The notes beneath the pieces were generated by a model that saw only the letters and a list, made by a program, of their open reading frames with translations, did not search any database and was not told the origin of the DNA. Both the position numbers and the translations under genes were made by a program. A stretch of 25,907 bases of DNA from positions 1 through 25,907 of the forward strand of contig JBMOEY010000015.1 of assembly GCA_049314515.1 (NCBI GenBank). Reading direction: 5' to 3'. Positions 13,603 through 21,654 of the stretch are shown here, piece after piece (position 1 is the stretch's first letter; every line of letters starts with the position of its first letter). The DNA is from RFQD01 sp049314515. Lineage in GTDB: Bacteria; Actinomycetota; Actinomycetes; Actinomycetales; Microbacteriaceae.

Positions 13603-14760
13603 ATGAGCGATATTGAAATCGGACGATCGAAACGCGCTCGCCGTGGTTACACCTTTGACGATGTCGCTGTCGTGCCGAGCCGACGCACTCGCGACCCACA
13701 AGACGTCTCAGTGACGTGGAGTATCGACGCATTCAGCTTTGACATGCCTCTGATTGCCGCTCCCATGGACTCCGTCGTTTCGCCCGGCACCGCGATTGCG
13801 CTCGGCAAGCTCGGTGGTGTCGGCGTGCTCAACCTCGAGGGCGTCTGGACCCGGTACGAAGAACCCGAAAAAGTGCTCGCTGAAATTCGGTCGCTCACGC
13901 CGGCCGAGGCAACCGCCCGAATGCAAGAGATTTACGCCGCGCCGATTCGGCCGGAGCTGATTACCGCTCGCTTGGCCGAAATTCGAGCCGCCGGTGTCGT
14001 TGTTGCCGGCGCACTTTCGCCACAGCGCACGCAAGAGCACTATGAGACGGTCATCAAGGCTGGTGTCGACCTGTTCGTGATTCGAGGAACCACGGTGTCG
14101 GCTGAGCATGTGTCGAAAACGAACGAGCCGCTCAACCTGAAGAAGTTCATTTACGAACTCGATGTTCCCGTCATCGTGGGCGGAGCCGCGACCTACACAG
14201 CAGCGCTGCACTTGATGCGCACCGGTGCCGCCGGCGTGCTCGTCGGTTTCGGTGGCGGAGCCGCTTCGACGACACGCGCGAGTTTGGGCATCCACGCCCC
14301 GATGGCAACTGCCGTGGCCGATGTTGCCGGCGCTCGACGTGACTACCTCGATGAGTCGGGCGGTCGGTATGTGCACGTGATTGCTGACGGCGGAATCAAC
14401 ACATCGGGTGACATCGTCAAAGCGATTGCGTGCGGTGCGGATGCGGTCATGGTCGGCACGGCCCTCGCTCGTGCGGCGGAGGCGCCGGGTGGCGGGTGGC
14501 ACTGGGGTGCCGAGGCGCACCACGACGAATTGCCGCGCGGTCATCGCCTTCATGTCGAGACGTGTGGCACGCTCGAAGAGATTCTGCTGGGTCCGTCACA
14601 TCGACCCGACGGCACGGCAAATCTTGTCGGTGCACTGCGTCGCTCAATGGCCACAACCGGCTATTCCGATGTCAAAGAGTTCCAACGCGTCGATGTCGTT
14701 CTGGCACCAAGCTCCTCGCTCACGGGGTCATCCGGGGTTATCGCGACGACGGGACCGTGA
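13603..14760 (+). CDS. guaB3: GuaB3 family IMP dehydrogenase-related protein
   Basis: This 385-residue TIM-barrel protein is an IMPDH/GMP reductase paralogue without CBS domains. It starts SDIEIGRSKRARRGYTFDDVAVVPSRRTRDPQDVSV and keeps PLIAAPMDSVVSPGTAIALGKLGGVGVLNLEG, the phosphate-binding HVIADGGINTSGDIVKAIACGADAVMVGT and the LVGALRRSMATTGYSDVKEFQRV tail. The loop that carries the catalytic Cys in GuaB (GPGSICTTR) reads GGGAASTTR here: Ser222 stands at the Cys position. The typical IMPDH covalent intermediate can therefore not form at this residue. Whether the protein is an enzyme or a regulator of purine flux is open. ATG 13603 is used because the conserved start lies there; the longer frame overlaps guaB. 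Its TGA overlaps the glpD ATG. Confidence 0.93.
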   Translation: MSDIEIGRSKRARRGYTFDDVAVVPSRRTRDPQDVSVTWSIDAFSFDMPLIAAPMDSVVSPGTAIALGKLGGVGVLNLEGVWTRYEEPEKVLAEIRSLTPAEATARMQEIYAAPIRPELITARLAEIRAAGVVVAGALSPQRTQEHYETVIKAGVDLFVIRGTTVSAEHVSKTNEPLNLKKFIYELDVPVIVGGAATYTAALHLMRTGAAGVLVGFGGGAASTTRASLGIHAPMATAVADVAGARRDYLDESGGRYVHVIADGGINTSGDIVKAIACGADAVMVGTALARAAEAPGGGWHWGAEAHHDELPRGHRLHVETCGTLEEILLGPSHRPDGTANLVGALRRSMATTGYSDVKEFQRVDVVLAPSSSLTGSSGVIATTGP

Positions 14761-16499
14761 TGGTGAATAGTGCGCAACTCGACGTCACCGCACGTGAACG
14801 TGCGCTGCATGCTTTGCGAACGGAACATCTGGACGTGCTCGTTATTGGTGGCGGCATTGTCGGAATTGGGAGTGCCTTCGATTCGGTGACCCGGGGGCTG
14901 AATACCGGCATTGTGGAGGCTCGGGATTGGGCGAGCGGAACCTCGAGTCGATCCTCGAAACTCGTGCACGGTGGCATTCGCTATCTTGAGCAACTGAATT
15001 TCTCTCTCGTTCGCGAAGCACTCGCGGAACGGTCACTCTTGATGCAGGAGATTGCCCCCCATCTGGTCACCCCGATCAAGTTTCTTTATCCCGTGCAACA
15101 CCGGTGGTGGGAGCGCGCCTACATCGGCGCGGGGATGGTTCTCTACGATGCGCTTGCCTATTTAGGCGGGCGCTATCCCGGCGTGCCGCACCACCGCCAC
15201 CTGTCACAACGTCAAGTTCGACTCGCGAGCCCGAGCATCGACACCTCGAAAATCATTGGTGGACTGTCATATTTCGATGGACACGTTGACGATGCACGGT
15301 ACGCCATCAACTTGCTGCGCACCGCTACCGCTGCGGGTGCGCACGCAGCGAGTCGGGTTTCGGTCACGGGTTTTCTGAAGGACGGTGACCGCGTGGTGGG
15401 CGTCACTGCGCGCGATGAATCGACGGCGGAGATTTTCGAGATTCACGCGCGCACGGTGATTAACGCCACCGGCGTGTGGACCGGCGAGACCCAGAAGATG
15501 GTTGGGCAGGATGGGCGCGTGCGCGTGCGTGCATCTAAGGGCGTGCACATCGTGGTTCCCCGTTCCGCATTCAAGTCCACAATGGGATTGTTGCTGCGCA
15601 CAGAAAAAAGCGTGCTCTTTGTTATTCCGTGGAACCGACACTGGATTATCGGAACAACCGACACTGACTGGCACCTTGAGCTGGATGAACCCGCCGTCAC
15701 GTCAACCGACATCGACTACATCCTCATGCACCTCAATCGCGTGCTGGCCAGCCCGATAACGCACGACCAGATTCAGGGTGTGTATGCCGGCCTCAGACCA
15801 CTTCTCGCCGGTGACGACGACGAATCAACGTCCAAACTTTCTCGAGAACACGTTGTCGCACAGGCGGCGCCCGGGCTGGTTCTCGTCGCCGGTGGCAAGT
15901 GGACCACGTATCGCATCATGGCGAGGGACGCCGTCAATGCGGCGGTCGAGCAGTTGACCTCGATCACGGGAACCCCGGTTTCGCCGAGCGTGACAGAGCA
16001 CCTCCCACTGATCGGCGCTAACGGATTTGATTCGATGTGGCAGTTGCGAGATGCATTGGCACGACGTGCCGGAATTTCGCGCGCCCACGTGGAATTGTTA
16101 CTGCGACGCTACGGCGCCGAGACGGAACACCTCGTGGCGATGATGGAGCTTGACCCGTTGCTGACACAACCACTGCCCGGTGCGCGCGAGCACCTCGCCG
16201 TGGAGGCAGTTTTCGCAGCCACGAACGAATCCGTGCAACATCTCGAAGACGTACTGGTTCGCCGCATGCGCATCAGCTTCGAATCGGGTGACCGGGGAGT
16301 CTCGGCCGCACCCGTCGTTGCTGACCTCATTGCGTCGATTGCGGGCTGGGATGCGCACCGTCGTGATGCCGAGGTGGCGAGTTACCTTGCGCGAGTTACT
16401 GCCGAACTCGCGAGCAATGAGCTGCCCGACGATGAGTCCGCGGAACGTGCGCGCTTGTCGATGCCTGACTCGGGCATCCCGGGGCTGATGGTTTCATGA
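14760..16499 (+). CDS. glpD: FAD-dependent glycerol-3-phosphate dehydrogenase
   Basis: GlpD oxidises sn-glycerol-3-phosphate to dihydroxyacetone phosphate, passing electrons to the quinone pool; it is a peripheral membrane flavoenzyme. The 579-residue protein has the FAD dinucleotide-binding motif VLVIGGGIVGIGSAFDSVTRG (about residues 27-47). Then come the family signature ASGTSSRSSKLVHGGIRYLEQLNF, YFDGHVDDARYAINLLRTA, TRTVINATGVW-type and PWNRHWIIGTTDTDW segments, the VYAGLRPLLAG block, the late FAD contact LVLVAGGKWTTYRIMARDAV, and the C-terminal GlpD domain. ATG 14760 shares its A with the guaB3 stop (TGATG), so translation is coupled. Its own stop overlaps the SURF1 start (ATGA). Confidence 0.95.
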   Translation: MVNSAQLDVTARERALHALRTEHLDVLVIGGGIVGIGSAFDSVTRGLNTGIVEARDWASGTSSRSSKLVHGGIRYLEQLNFSLVREALAERSLLMQEIAPHLVTPIKFLYPVQHRWWERAYIGAGMVLYDALAYLGGRYPGVPHHRHLSQRQVRLASPSIDTSKIIGGLSYFDGHVDDARYAINLLRTATAAGAHAASRVSVTGFLKDGDRVVGVTARDESTAEIFEIHARTVINATGVWTGETQKMVGQDGRVRVRASKGVHIVVPRSAFKSTMGLLLRTEKSVLFVIPWNRHWIIGTTDTDWHLELDEPAVTSTDIDYILMHLNRVLASPITHDQIQGVYAGLRPLLAGDDDESTSKLSREHVVAQAAPGLVLVAGGKWTTYRIMARDAVNAAVEQLTSITGTPVSPSVTEHLPLIGANGFDSMWQLRDALARRAGISRAHVELLLRRYGAETEHLVAMMELDPLLTQPLPGAREHLAVEAVFAATNESVQHLEDVLVRRMRISFESGDRGVSAAPVVADLIASIAGWDAHRRDAEVASYLARVTAELASNELPDDESAERARLSMPDSGIPGLMVS

Positions 16500-17260
16500 C
16501 CTCGCCCGGGCTCACTATGCGACAGCTCGCGCTCACGCCGCGATGGATTGCGATGCTCGTGCTCGCCTTGGTCGTGGCCGCGGTATTCGCCTGGCTCGGC
16601 AAGTGGCAGGTCGAACGAGCCATTCTTCAGGGCGCAAAAGACGCGTACGACACTGAGGTAGCGGTTTCGTTGGACCGTATTGCCCAGCCGGCCGAGCCCC
16701 TCACGACGGATGCAGCTGGTCGCCGCGTTACTTTCGACGCCACTCTGGACCCGTCGTCGCTTGTTGTGGTGGGAAACCGACTCAACGACGCGAGCATTGG
16801 GTGCTGGGTGACGGGTCGACTCGTGGGTCAGTCGGGGGCGCTCGCCGTGGCCCTCGGTTGGGCGCCCACCATCGCTGATTGTGAATCCACACAAGACGAA
16901 ATGTCGGGTGAACCGGTGATTCAGGCGCTCGTGACCTGGACCGGGAGGTACTCCCCGCCCGAGATGCCCGAAGCGCCCGGCACGTCGATCGACCCGACTG
17001 CGTTGGATTACATGTCTGTGGCCGCCTTGTACAACATCTGGCCAGAGAGTTCGTCACCCGTATTTGCCGGCTACTTGATAGCCGAGCACGACGTTCCCGG
17101 ACTTTCACGAATTTCCTCAACTCCACCGATCAGTGATGCGTCACTCAATTTGCTCAATGTGTTCTACGCGGTCGAGTGGGTGCTTTTTGCCGGAGGCGCC
17201 GTCTTCCTCTGGTGGCGACTCTTGCGCGACGATTGGGAACGCCGTACCGACGCCGATTAG
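16496..17260 (+). CDS. SURF1 family cytochrome oxidase assembly protein
   Basis: This 254-residue membrane protein has the SURF1 layout: an N-terminal transmembrane helix (WIAMLVLALVVAAVFAWLGKWQ) leading into the motif LGKWQVERA, an extracytoplasmic domain with VTFDATLDPSSLVVVGNR and ALAVALGWAP, and a C-terminal helix (LNLLNVFYAVEWVLFAGGAVFLWWRLLRDD). The NLLNVFYAVEWVLFA stretch is characteristic. SURF1 proteins assist assembly of aa3-type cytochrome c oxidase, probably in heme a insertion. ATG 16496 overlaps the glpD stop by four bases. It ends 20 bases before the next gene, within which that gene's own -10 box lies. Confidence 0.92.
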   Translation: MTSPGLTMRQLALTPRWIAMLVLALVVAAVFAWLGKWQVERAILQGAKDAYDTEVAVSLDRIAQPAEPLTTDAAGRRVTFDATLDPSSLVVVGNRLNDASIGCWVTGRLVGQSGALAVALGWAPTIADCESTQDEMSGEPVIQALVTWTGRYSPPEMPEAPGTSIDPTALDYMSVAALYNIWPESSSPVFAGYLIAEHDVPGLSRISSTPPISDASLNLLNVFYAVEWVLFAGGAVFLWWRLLRDDWERRTDAD

Positions 17261-17268
17261 GGCAACCG

Positions 17269-17281
17269 TAGACTTGTCGCA
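17269..17281 (+). promoter_or_regulatory. Leaderless -10 box of the DUF3817-guaA unit
   Basis: TAGACT (17269-17274) ends six bases before ATG 17281, with no Shine-Dalgarno sequence. This suggests an internal promoter with transcription starting at the ATG, so DUF3817 and guaA could be expressed apart from guaB. Confidence 0.6.
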
Positions 17282-17817
17282 TGGCGAACACACCTCGGGA
17301 AAAAGACATTCCGCGCATCCCCCAGGTGCTTCGGTTCTATCAAGTGATGGCATACATCACGGGAACTTTTCTCTTGCTGCTCATCGCCGAAATGGTTTTG
17401 AAGTACATGCTCAATCGCGACACGTGGGCCTTTGTCGCTCCTTCGATGGTCTTTGACCCGTTATCGGGTCAACAAATTTTCGCCGAGCCCGGATTCGAGA
17501 TTGAGGCGTTTGGCCCTCGCGGATTTGTTGCGCTCGTGCCGAGTGATTCGGTAACGGCGTGGAACCTGTCGCTGACGATTCTCGTTGTGCACGGTTGGCT
17601 GTACGTGGTCTACCTATTCGCGAGTTATCGACTCTGGAACGTTATGCGCTGGCGTTTTATTGACTTTTTACTCCTCGCCCTCGGCGGGATCGTGCCCGTG
17701 CTGTCGTTTGTTCTTGAGTCAATCTTCACTCGCCGCGTGCGTCGCTTCCTTGCCGCTCATCCGGTGGGAGCACGCCCGGCTGCGGCAGCCCCAGCCTCCA
17801 CCGGAGGCCATGCGTGA
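17281..17817 (+). CDS. DUF3817 integral membrane protein
   Basis: This 178-residue membrane protein has a basic N-terminus and three hydrophobic segments: YQVMAYITGTFLLLLIAEMVLKYML, the VVHGWLYVVYLFASYRLW region, and FIDFLLLALGGIVPVLSFVLES. The pattern Y-Q-V-M-A-Y-I-T-G, VHGW(L/F)Y and a basic end (RRVRRF) matches DUF3817, a family with no known function that in actinobacteria is often encoded next to guaA. The loop between the first two segments is long (about 55 residues) and probably extracytoplasmic. ATG 17281 is supported by the -10 box six bases upstream. Its TGA overlaps the guaA GTG (GTGA), so guaA translation is likely coupled to it. Confidence 0.85.
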   Translation: MANTPREKDIPRIPQVLRFYQVMAYITGTFLLLLIAEMVLKYMLNRDTWAFVAPSMVFDPLSGQQIFAEPGFEIEAFGPRGFVALVPSDSVTAWNLSLTILVVHGWLYVVYLFASYRLWNVMRWRFIDFLLLALGGIVPVLSFVLESIFTRRVRRFLAAHPVGARPAAAAPASTGGHA

Positions 17818-19385
17818 GTTCCACCGCCGGGAAGCTCGTTCTCGTTGTCGACTTTGGCGCGCAATATGCGCAGCTCATTGCTCGCCGCGTGCGCGAAGCC
17901 GGCGTGTATTCCGAGATTGTGCCGCACACCATCACCGCAGCAGAGGTGACTGCCAAAGCCCCGGACGCGATTGTGCTCAGCGGTGGTCCATCGAGTGTGT
18001 ATGAGGCGGGAGCACCGACTCTCGATTCGGGCATTCTGGAGCTCGGGATCCCGGTCTTCGGTATTTGTTACGGATTCCAGGCCATGGCGCGCGCTCTCGG
18101 AGGCACTGTCGCCCAGACCGGCGGACGTGAATACGGGGCAACCGAGATGCACGTGGTTGCCGATCACGCACTCGTTGCGGGCCAACCGACGAATCAAACG
18201 GTGTGGATGAGCCACGGCGATCAGGTGGCGACCGCTCCGGAGGGCTTCGACATTGTGGCGGGCACCGATGCGACACCCGTGGCCGCCTTCGCCAATGACG
18301 CTCGCAAACTGTACGGCGTGCAGTGGCACCCCGAGGTCAAGCACTCCGAGTTTGGTCAGCGCGTGCTCGAAAACTTCTTGCACACGGCAGCCGGGTTGCC
18401 GGCCGACTGGAACAGCGAAAACGTCATCGAGACGCAGGTCGCCAGCATTCGCGCCCAGGTCGGTACCGGTCGCGTGATTTGCGGGCTTTCCGGTGGCGTT
18501 GACTCAGCTGTGGCCGCGGCACTCGTGCACCGGGCGGTCGGAGATCAACTCGTGTGCGTTTTCGTCGACCACGGCTTGCTTCGCCACGACGAGCGTCGCC
18601 AGGTCGAGCACGACTACGTGGCAGCGACGGGCATCCGACTCGTGACGGTGGATGCCCGCGAGCAGTTCCTCTCCGCGCTCGCCGGAGTCACCGACCCTGA
18701 GACCAAGCGCAAGATCATCGGTCGCGAGTTCATCCGCACGTTCGAGCAGGCCGAGCGCGACCTCGTGGCCGAGGCCGCCGCCGATGGCGAGCCGATCAAG
18801 TTCTTGGTGCAGGGCACCCTCTACCCCGACGTTGTCGAGTCGGGTGGCGGGTCGGGTACGGCAAACATCAAGTCGCACCACAACGTGGGCGGGCTCCCCG
18901 ACGACCTACAGTTCGAGCTGGTAGAACCGTTGCGCACGCTGTTCAAAGACGAGGTGCGTGCGATTGGTCGCGAACTCGGGTTGCCGTCCGAGATCGTGGG
19001 ACGCCAGCCGTTCCCTGGGCCCGGGTTGGGCATCCGCATCGTGGGTGAAGTCACCGAAGAGCGCCTCGAGCTGTTGCGTCACGCCGATGCAATCGTGCGC
19101 GAAGAACTTACCGCCGCAGGACTCGACAACGAGATCTGGCAGTGCCCGGTCGTGCTGTTAGCTGACGTGCGCTCGGTCGGTGTGATGGGGGACGGCCGCA
19201 CCTACGGTCATCCAATCGTGCTGCGCCCCGTCTCGAGCGAAGACGCGATGACGGCCGACTGGACGCGCGTGCCCTACGACGTGCTCGCCAAGATTTCGAA
19301 CCGCATCACTAACGAGGTTGCGGGCGTGAATCGCGTGGTGCTCGATGTGACGAGCAAGCCGCCGGGCACCATCGAGTGGGAGTAA
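17814..19385 (+). CDS. guaA: GMP synthase (glutamine-hydrolysing)
   Basis: GuaA aminates XMP to GMP using ATP and glutamine-derived ammonia, the last step of GMP synthesis. The 523-residue protein has all three domains. The class I amidotransferase carries nucleophile Cys85 in GICYGFQ and His172/Glu174 in WHPEV. The ATP pyrophosphatase has the PP-loop GLSGGVDSAVAAAL (about 225-238). The dimerisation domain begins near RQPFPGPGLGIRIVGEV and ends VNRVVLDVTSKPPGTIEWE. GTG 17814 overlaps the DUF3817 stop by four bases, with GGAGG just upstream. It closes the guaB-guaB3-glpD-SURF1-DUF3817-guaA cluster and is followed by a long imperfect inverted repeat containing a terminator. Confidence 0.98.
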   Translation: MSSTAGKLVLVVDFGAQYAQLIARRVREAGVYSEIVPHTITAAEVTAKAPDAIVLSGGPSSVYEAGAPTLDSGILELGIPVFGICYGFQAMARALGGTVAQTGGREYGATEMHVVADHALVAGQPTNQTVWMSHGDQVATAPEGFDIVAGTDATPVAAFANDARKLYGVQWHPEVKHSEFGQRVLENFLHTAAGLPADWNSENVIETQVASIRAQVGTGRVICGLSGGVDSAVAAALVHRAVGDQLVCVFVDHGLLRHDERRQVEHDYVAATGIRLVTVDAREQFLSALAGVTDPETKRKIIGREFIRTFEQAERDLVAEAAADGEPIKFLVQGTLYPDVVESGGGSGTANIKSHHNVGGLPDDLQFELVEPLRTLFKDEVRAIGRELGLPSEIVGRQPFPGPGLGIRIVGEVTEERLELLRHADAIVREELTAAGLDNEIWQCPVVLLADVRSVGVMGDGRTYGHPIVLRPVSSEDAMTADWTRVPYDVLAKISNRITNEVAGVNRVVLDVTSKPPGTIEWE

Positions 19386-19439
19386 CGCGAGAACTCTGCC
19401 GCGCGTGGGCAACGTGAGCGCGACCCGAGAGACGAGGCG

Positions 19440-19613
19440 CACTCGGAAAACCTGAGCGCGGAGCACACGCGACCGCAAAGACGTGTCCGGCAAGTGCGAG
19501 TTTTCGAAAGGCCCCACCTCCAGACTTGGAGATGGGGCCTTTCGAACTGTCTGAGCACTCGGGCATGTCTGGCGCGACTTAAGTGTGCTCCGCGCACGAG
19601 CGACTCCGAGTGA
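19440..19613. repeat. Long imperfect inverted repeat between guaA and the BI-1 gene
   Basis: Three nested matched arms are in order: CACTCGG (19440-19446) with CCGAGTG (19607-19613); GCGCGGAGCACAC (19457-19469) with GTGTGCTCCGCGC (19583-19595), 13 of 13; and the central 14-bp terminator stem. The stretches between them match only partly. The whole would fold as one long interrupted hairpin or cruciform. It fills most of the 231-base gap and contains no gene. Confidence 0.6.
19503..19546. terminator. Bidirectional terminator between guaA and the BI-1 gene
   Basis: TTCGAAAGGCCCCA (19503-19516) pairs perfectly with TGGGGCCTTTCGAA (19533-19546). After one mismatch the stem continues as CTCC/GGAG around a six-base loop. 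It serves both convergent genes, with a run of T on the left arm for minus-strand reading of the complement being absent, so it relies on stem strength. Confidence 0.8.
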
Positions 19614-19616
19614 GAG

Positions 19617-20477
19617 TTAGTTCCGCGAGATAGCGAGCATGCGCAGAATCTCGGTGTACAGCCAGATGACCGTCACCATGATCCCGAACCCGCCGGTCCA
19701 CTCGTATTTCGCGGGCATGCGATTGGCAACGCCGTTTCGAATGAACTCAAAGTCAAGCACGAGTGAGTAGGCGCCGAGCAACACGGCGAATACCCCAATG
19801 ATGAGACCGAGCGGAATGCCGAAGATTTCGATGCCGCCGATTCCCCACGGGTTCGTGATGACGTTGAATGACATGAGCACCACGTTGACCAAGCTGAACA
19901 CCAGGTAGCCGACCATGGCAATCAGGAACACCTTGGTGCCCTTGGCGGATGCGCGAATTTTGCCACTCGCAAAAAGCGCAAGAGTCACACCAACCACAGC
20001 AAGGGTGGCCAAAACGGCTTGCAGAATGATTCCGTTCCATTGCGCCTCAAAGATGCGCGAAAGAGCACCGAGGAAGACGCCCTGTGCAAGTGCGTAGAGC
20101 AACACAAGGGGTGCCGACGGCTCGCGCTTGAAGATGGACACCATGGCGAGAATGAATCCCACGAGTCCGCCTACGATCATTGCCATCATGCCGGCAGACG
20201 GGTTCACCGTGGTGAGCATCCATGAACCAACGGCACCGACGACGAGCAGGGCAAAGAGCCCGAAAGTCTTTGCCATGGTGCCTTCGATGGTCATTGCGGG
20301 ACCGGCCACTTCGTTGGCACCCGCACCGCCGGTGGCGGTGACGGGAGTTGCGGGCGAGGTGCTTCGCGTGCTGGTGGTGGCCGCGGGAGCGTTGTACATC
20401 GCCTGAAGTTCTTCGGCGCTCATCTCGCGCGGTGGGGTCGTGAAGCCTTTGTTGCGGGAATATGCGGGATTCGCCAT
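19617..20477 (-). CDS. Bax inhibitor-1/YccA family membrane protein
   Basis: This 286-residue protein has a cytosolic N-terminus of about 65 residues (SRNKGFTTPPREMSAEELQAMYNAPA, then a Thr/Ser/Ala/Pro-rich stretch) and seven hydrophobic segments. The family end is clear: LGAYSLVLDFEFIRNGVANRMPAKYEWTGGFGIMVTVIWLYTEILRMLAISRN. Residues such as the Asp in LVLDFEFI belong to the di-aspartyl-type BI-1 region. BI-1/YetJ relatives can act as pH-sensitive calcium leak channels, but the role in this branch is unproven. ATG 20477 starts the recognisable family N-terminus; the frame is open to 21230 but that part lies antisense to the next gene. It is divergent from the phosphodiesterase gene. Confidence 0.9.
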   Translation of the reverse strand: MANPAYSRNKGFTTPPREMSAEELQAMYNAPAATTSTRSTSPATPVTATGGAGANEVAGPAMTIEGTMAKTFGLFALLVVGAVGSWMLTTVNPSAGMMAMIVGGLVGFILAMVSIFKREPSAPLVLLYALAQGVFLGALSRIFEAQWNGIILQAVLATLAVVGVTLALFASGKIRASAKGTKVFLIAMVGYLVFSLVNVVLMSFNVITNPWGIGGIEIFGIPLGLIIGVFAVLLGAYSLVLDFEFIRNGVANRMPAKYEWTGGFGIMVTVIWLYTEILRMLAISRN

Positions 20478-20606
20478 TTCCGGGTGCAGCCTTTCGTTGG
20501 GATGGTGTTTCGATATTTGACGGAACAAACGTGAAAACGCTTGCTGACAGTTTAGAGAAGAACCACCGCGCGAAGCCTGAGAGTGCGGTTTGAATGCCCG
20601 GCGCAC

Positions 20607-20619
20607 TACAGTGAACACG
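20607..20619 (+). promoter_or_regulatory. Leaderless -10 box fixing the phosphodiesterase start
   Basis: TACAGT (20607-20612) is followed by six bases and then an in-frame GTG at 20619. This supports GTG 20619 over the upstream ATG 20583, which lies before the -10 box. Confidence 0.55.
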
Positions 20620-21623
20620 TGACGCAGGGGCCACTCATCATTGCGCATCGAGGTGCGAGTGGCTATCGCCCCGAACACTCTTTGGCCGCCTACGAGCTCG
20701 CGATCGAGCAGGGTGCGGACATGCTCGAACCTGATGTTGTGGCAACGAGCGATGGCGTGCTGATCATCCGACATGAAAACGAAATTTCGGGTACGACCGA
20801 TGTTGCCGATCACCCGGAGTTCGCTGACCGACGCACCGTCAAGATTGTCGACAACCAACCACTCGATGGCTGGTTTACCGAAGATTTCACGTGGAACGAG
20901 CTTTCCACTCTTCGTTGTCGAGAACGTTTGCCCGAGGTGCGCCTTGAAAGTCGAGCGTTCGACGGACTTTTTGAGCTGTTGCGATTGACCGATCTGTTGC
21001 GATTGGTTGAGTCCGCGCAACGCCCAGTTTCGCTGTGCATCGAGCTCAAACACGCCACGTATTTCGACGAAGAAGACCTCGCTCTCGACGCTCTTCTCGC
21101 GCGCGATCTTAACCGTGCGGGTTGGGCGCACGACGACGAGCGACTCGTCATCGAGAGTTTCGAGAAAACGATTTTGGTGCGCATGCGCGAAGCGCGTCTC
21201 GGGTCGCAGCACGTGTATCTGTTGGAACATGGCGCGACCGCGTTTGACGAGCTAGTCTGGGCCGCTGCCGAAGGCGTACCAGCACTGAGCTTCAGCGATG
21301 AGCTTTCAGAAGCCGGCCTCGAAGCGTTCATGGGCCGCATGTCTGCGATCAGCGTGGATGCGCGTTTCTTAGTCGACGCGCGCACGGGCGACATCTCCCG
21401 AGGTATTCAACTCGTGCGCCGGGCACACGCTCTCGGACTCAAGGTGTTCACCTGGACGCTTCGCCCCGAAAATCAGTTCCTTCCGATGCCATTTCGGCGC
21501 GGGAACGACCTCGCCGCCTGGGGGGACTACACCACCGCGTGGTCGGCCGTGATGCAGACGAATGTGGATGCGGTGTTTGCCGATCATCCGGACCTCGCCA
21601 TCGAGGTGCGCCACCGGTTGTAG
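20619..21623 (+). CDS. Glycerophosphodiester phosphodiesterase
   Basis: This 334-residue enzyme, with no signal peptide, should act in the cytoplasm and hydrolyse glycerophosphodiesters to sn-glycerol-3-phosphate and an alcohol. The GDPD TIM barrel starts at once with PLIIAHRGASGYRPEHSLAAYELAIEQGADMLEPDVVATSDGVLIIRHE. This contains the catalytic His of HRG, the metal ligands Glu and Asp of EPD, and the second His of RHE. Later come CIELKHATYF (the metal-binding Glu), ESFEK, and the final VFTWTLRPEN and TNVDAVFADHPDLA. GTG 20619 is chosen because of the -10 box six bases upstream. Its product would feed glpD, encoded 6 kb away in the same window. It is divergent from the BI-1 gene and 30 bases before the helicase gene. 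Confidence 0.93.
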   Translation: MTQGPLIIAHRGASGYRPEHSLAAYELAIEQGADMLEPDVVATSDGVLIIRHENEISGTTDVADHPEFADRRTVKIVDNQPLDGWFTEDFTWNELSTLRCRERLPEVRLESRAFDGLFELLRLTDLLRLVESAQRPVSLCIELKHATYFDEEDLALDALLARDLNRAGWAHDDERLVIESFEKTILVRMREARLGSQHVYLLEHGATAFDELVWAAAEGVPALSFSDELSEAGLEAFMGRMSAISVDARFLVDARTGDISRGIQLVRRAHALGLKVFTWTLRPENQFLPMPFRRGNDLAAWGDYTTAWSAVMQTNVDAVFADHPDLAIEVRHRL

Positions 21624-21638
21624 TCGGTGCCCCGAAGA

Positions 21639-21654
21639 TAGACTGGCTCGGCTA
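21639..21654 (+). promoter_or_regulatory. Candidate -10 box of the pcrA helicase gene
   Basis: TAGACT (21639-21644) lies nine bases before ATG 21654, and no Shine-Dalgarno sequence is present. Transcription would start at or within a few bases of the start codon. Two further in-frame ATG codons (21660, 21666) are possible starts. Confidence 0.45.

Noticed and set aside
13708..14553. 281-codon minus-strand open frame inside guaB3
   Set aside because: Shadow frame: arginine/histidine-rich without motifs, while guaB3 is clearly coding.
20583..20618. Upstream ATG adding 12 residues to the phosphodiesterase
   Set aside because: The likely -10 box lies after this ATG and no ribosome-binding site precedes it. 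The catalytic domain begins right after GTG 20619.
20478..21230. Open frame extending the BI-1 protein by about 250 residues
   Set aside because: It is antisense to the phosphodiesterase gene, has no recognisable domain, and the family N-terminus starts at 20477.
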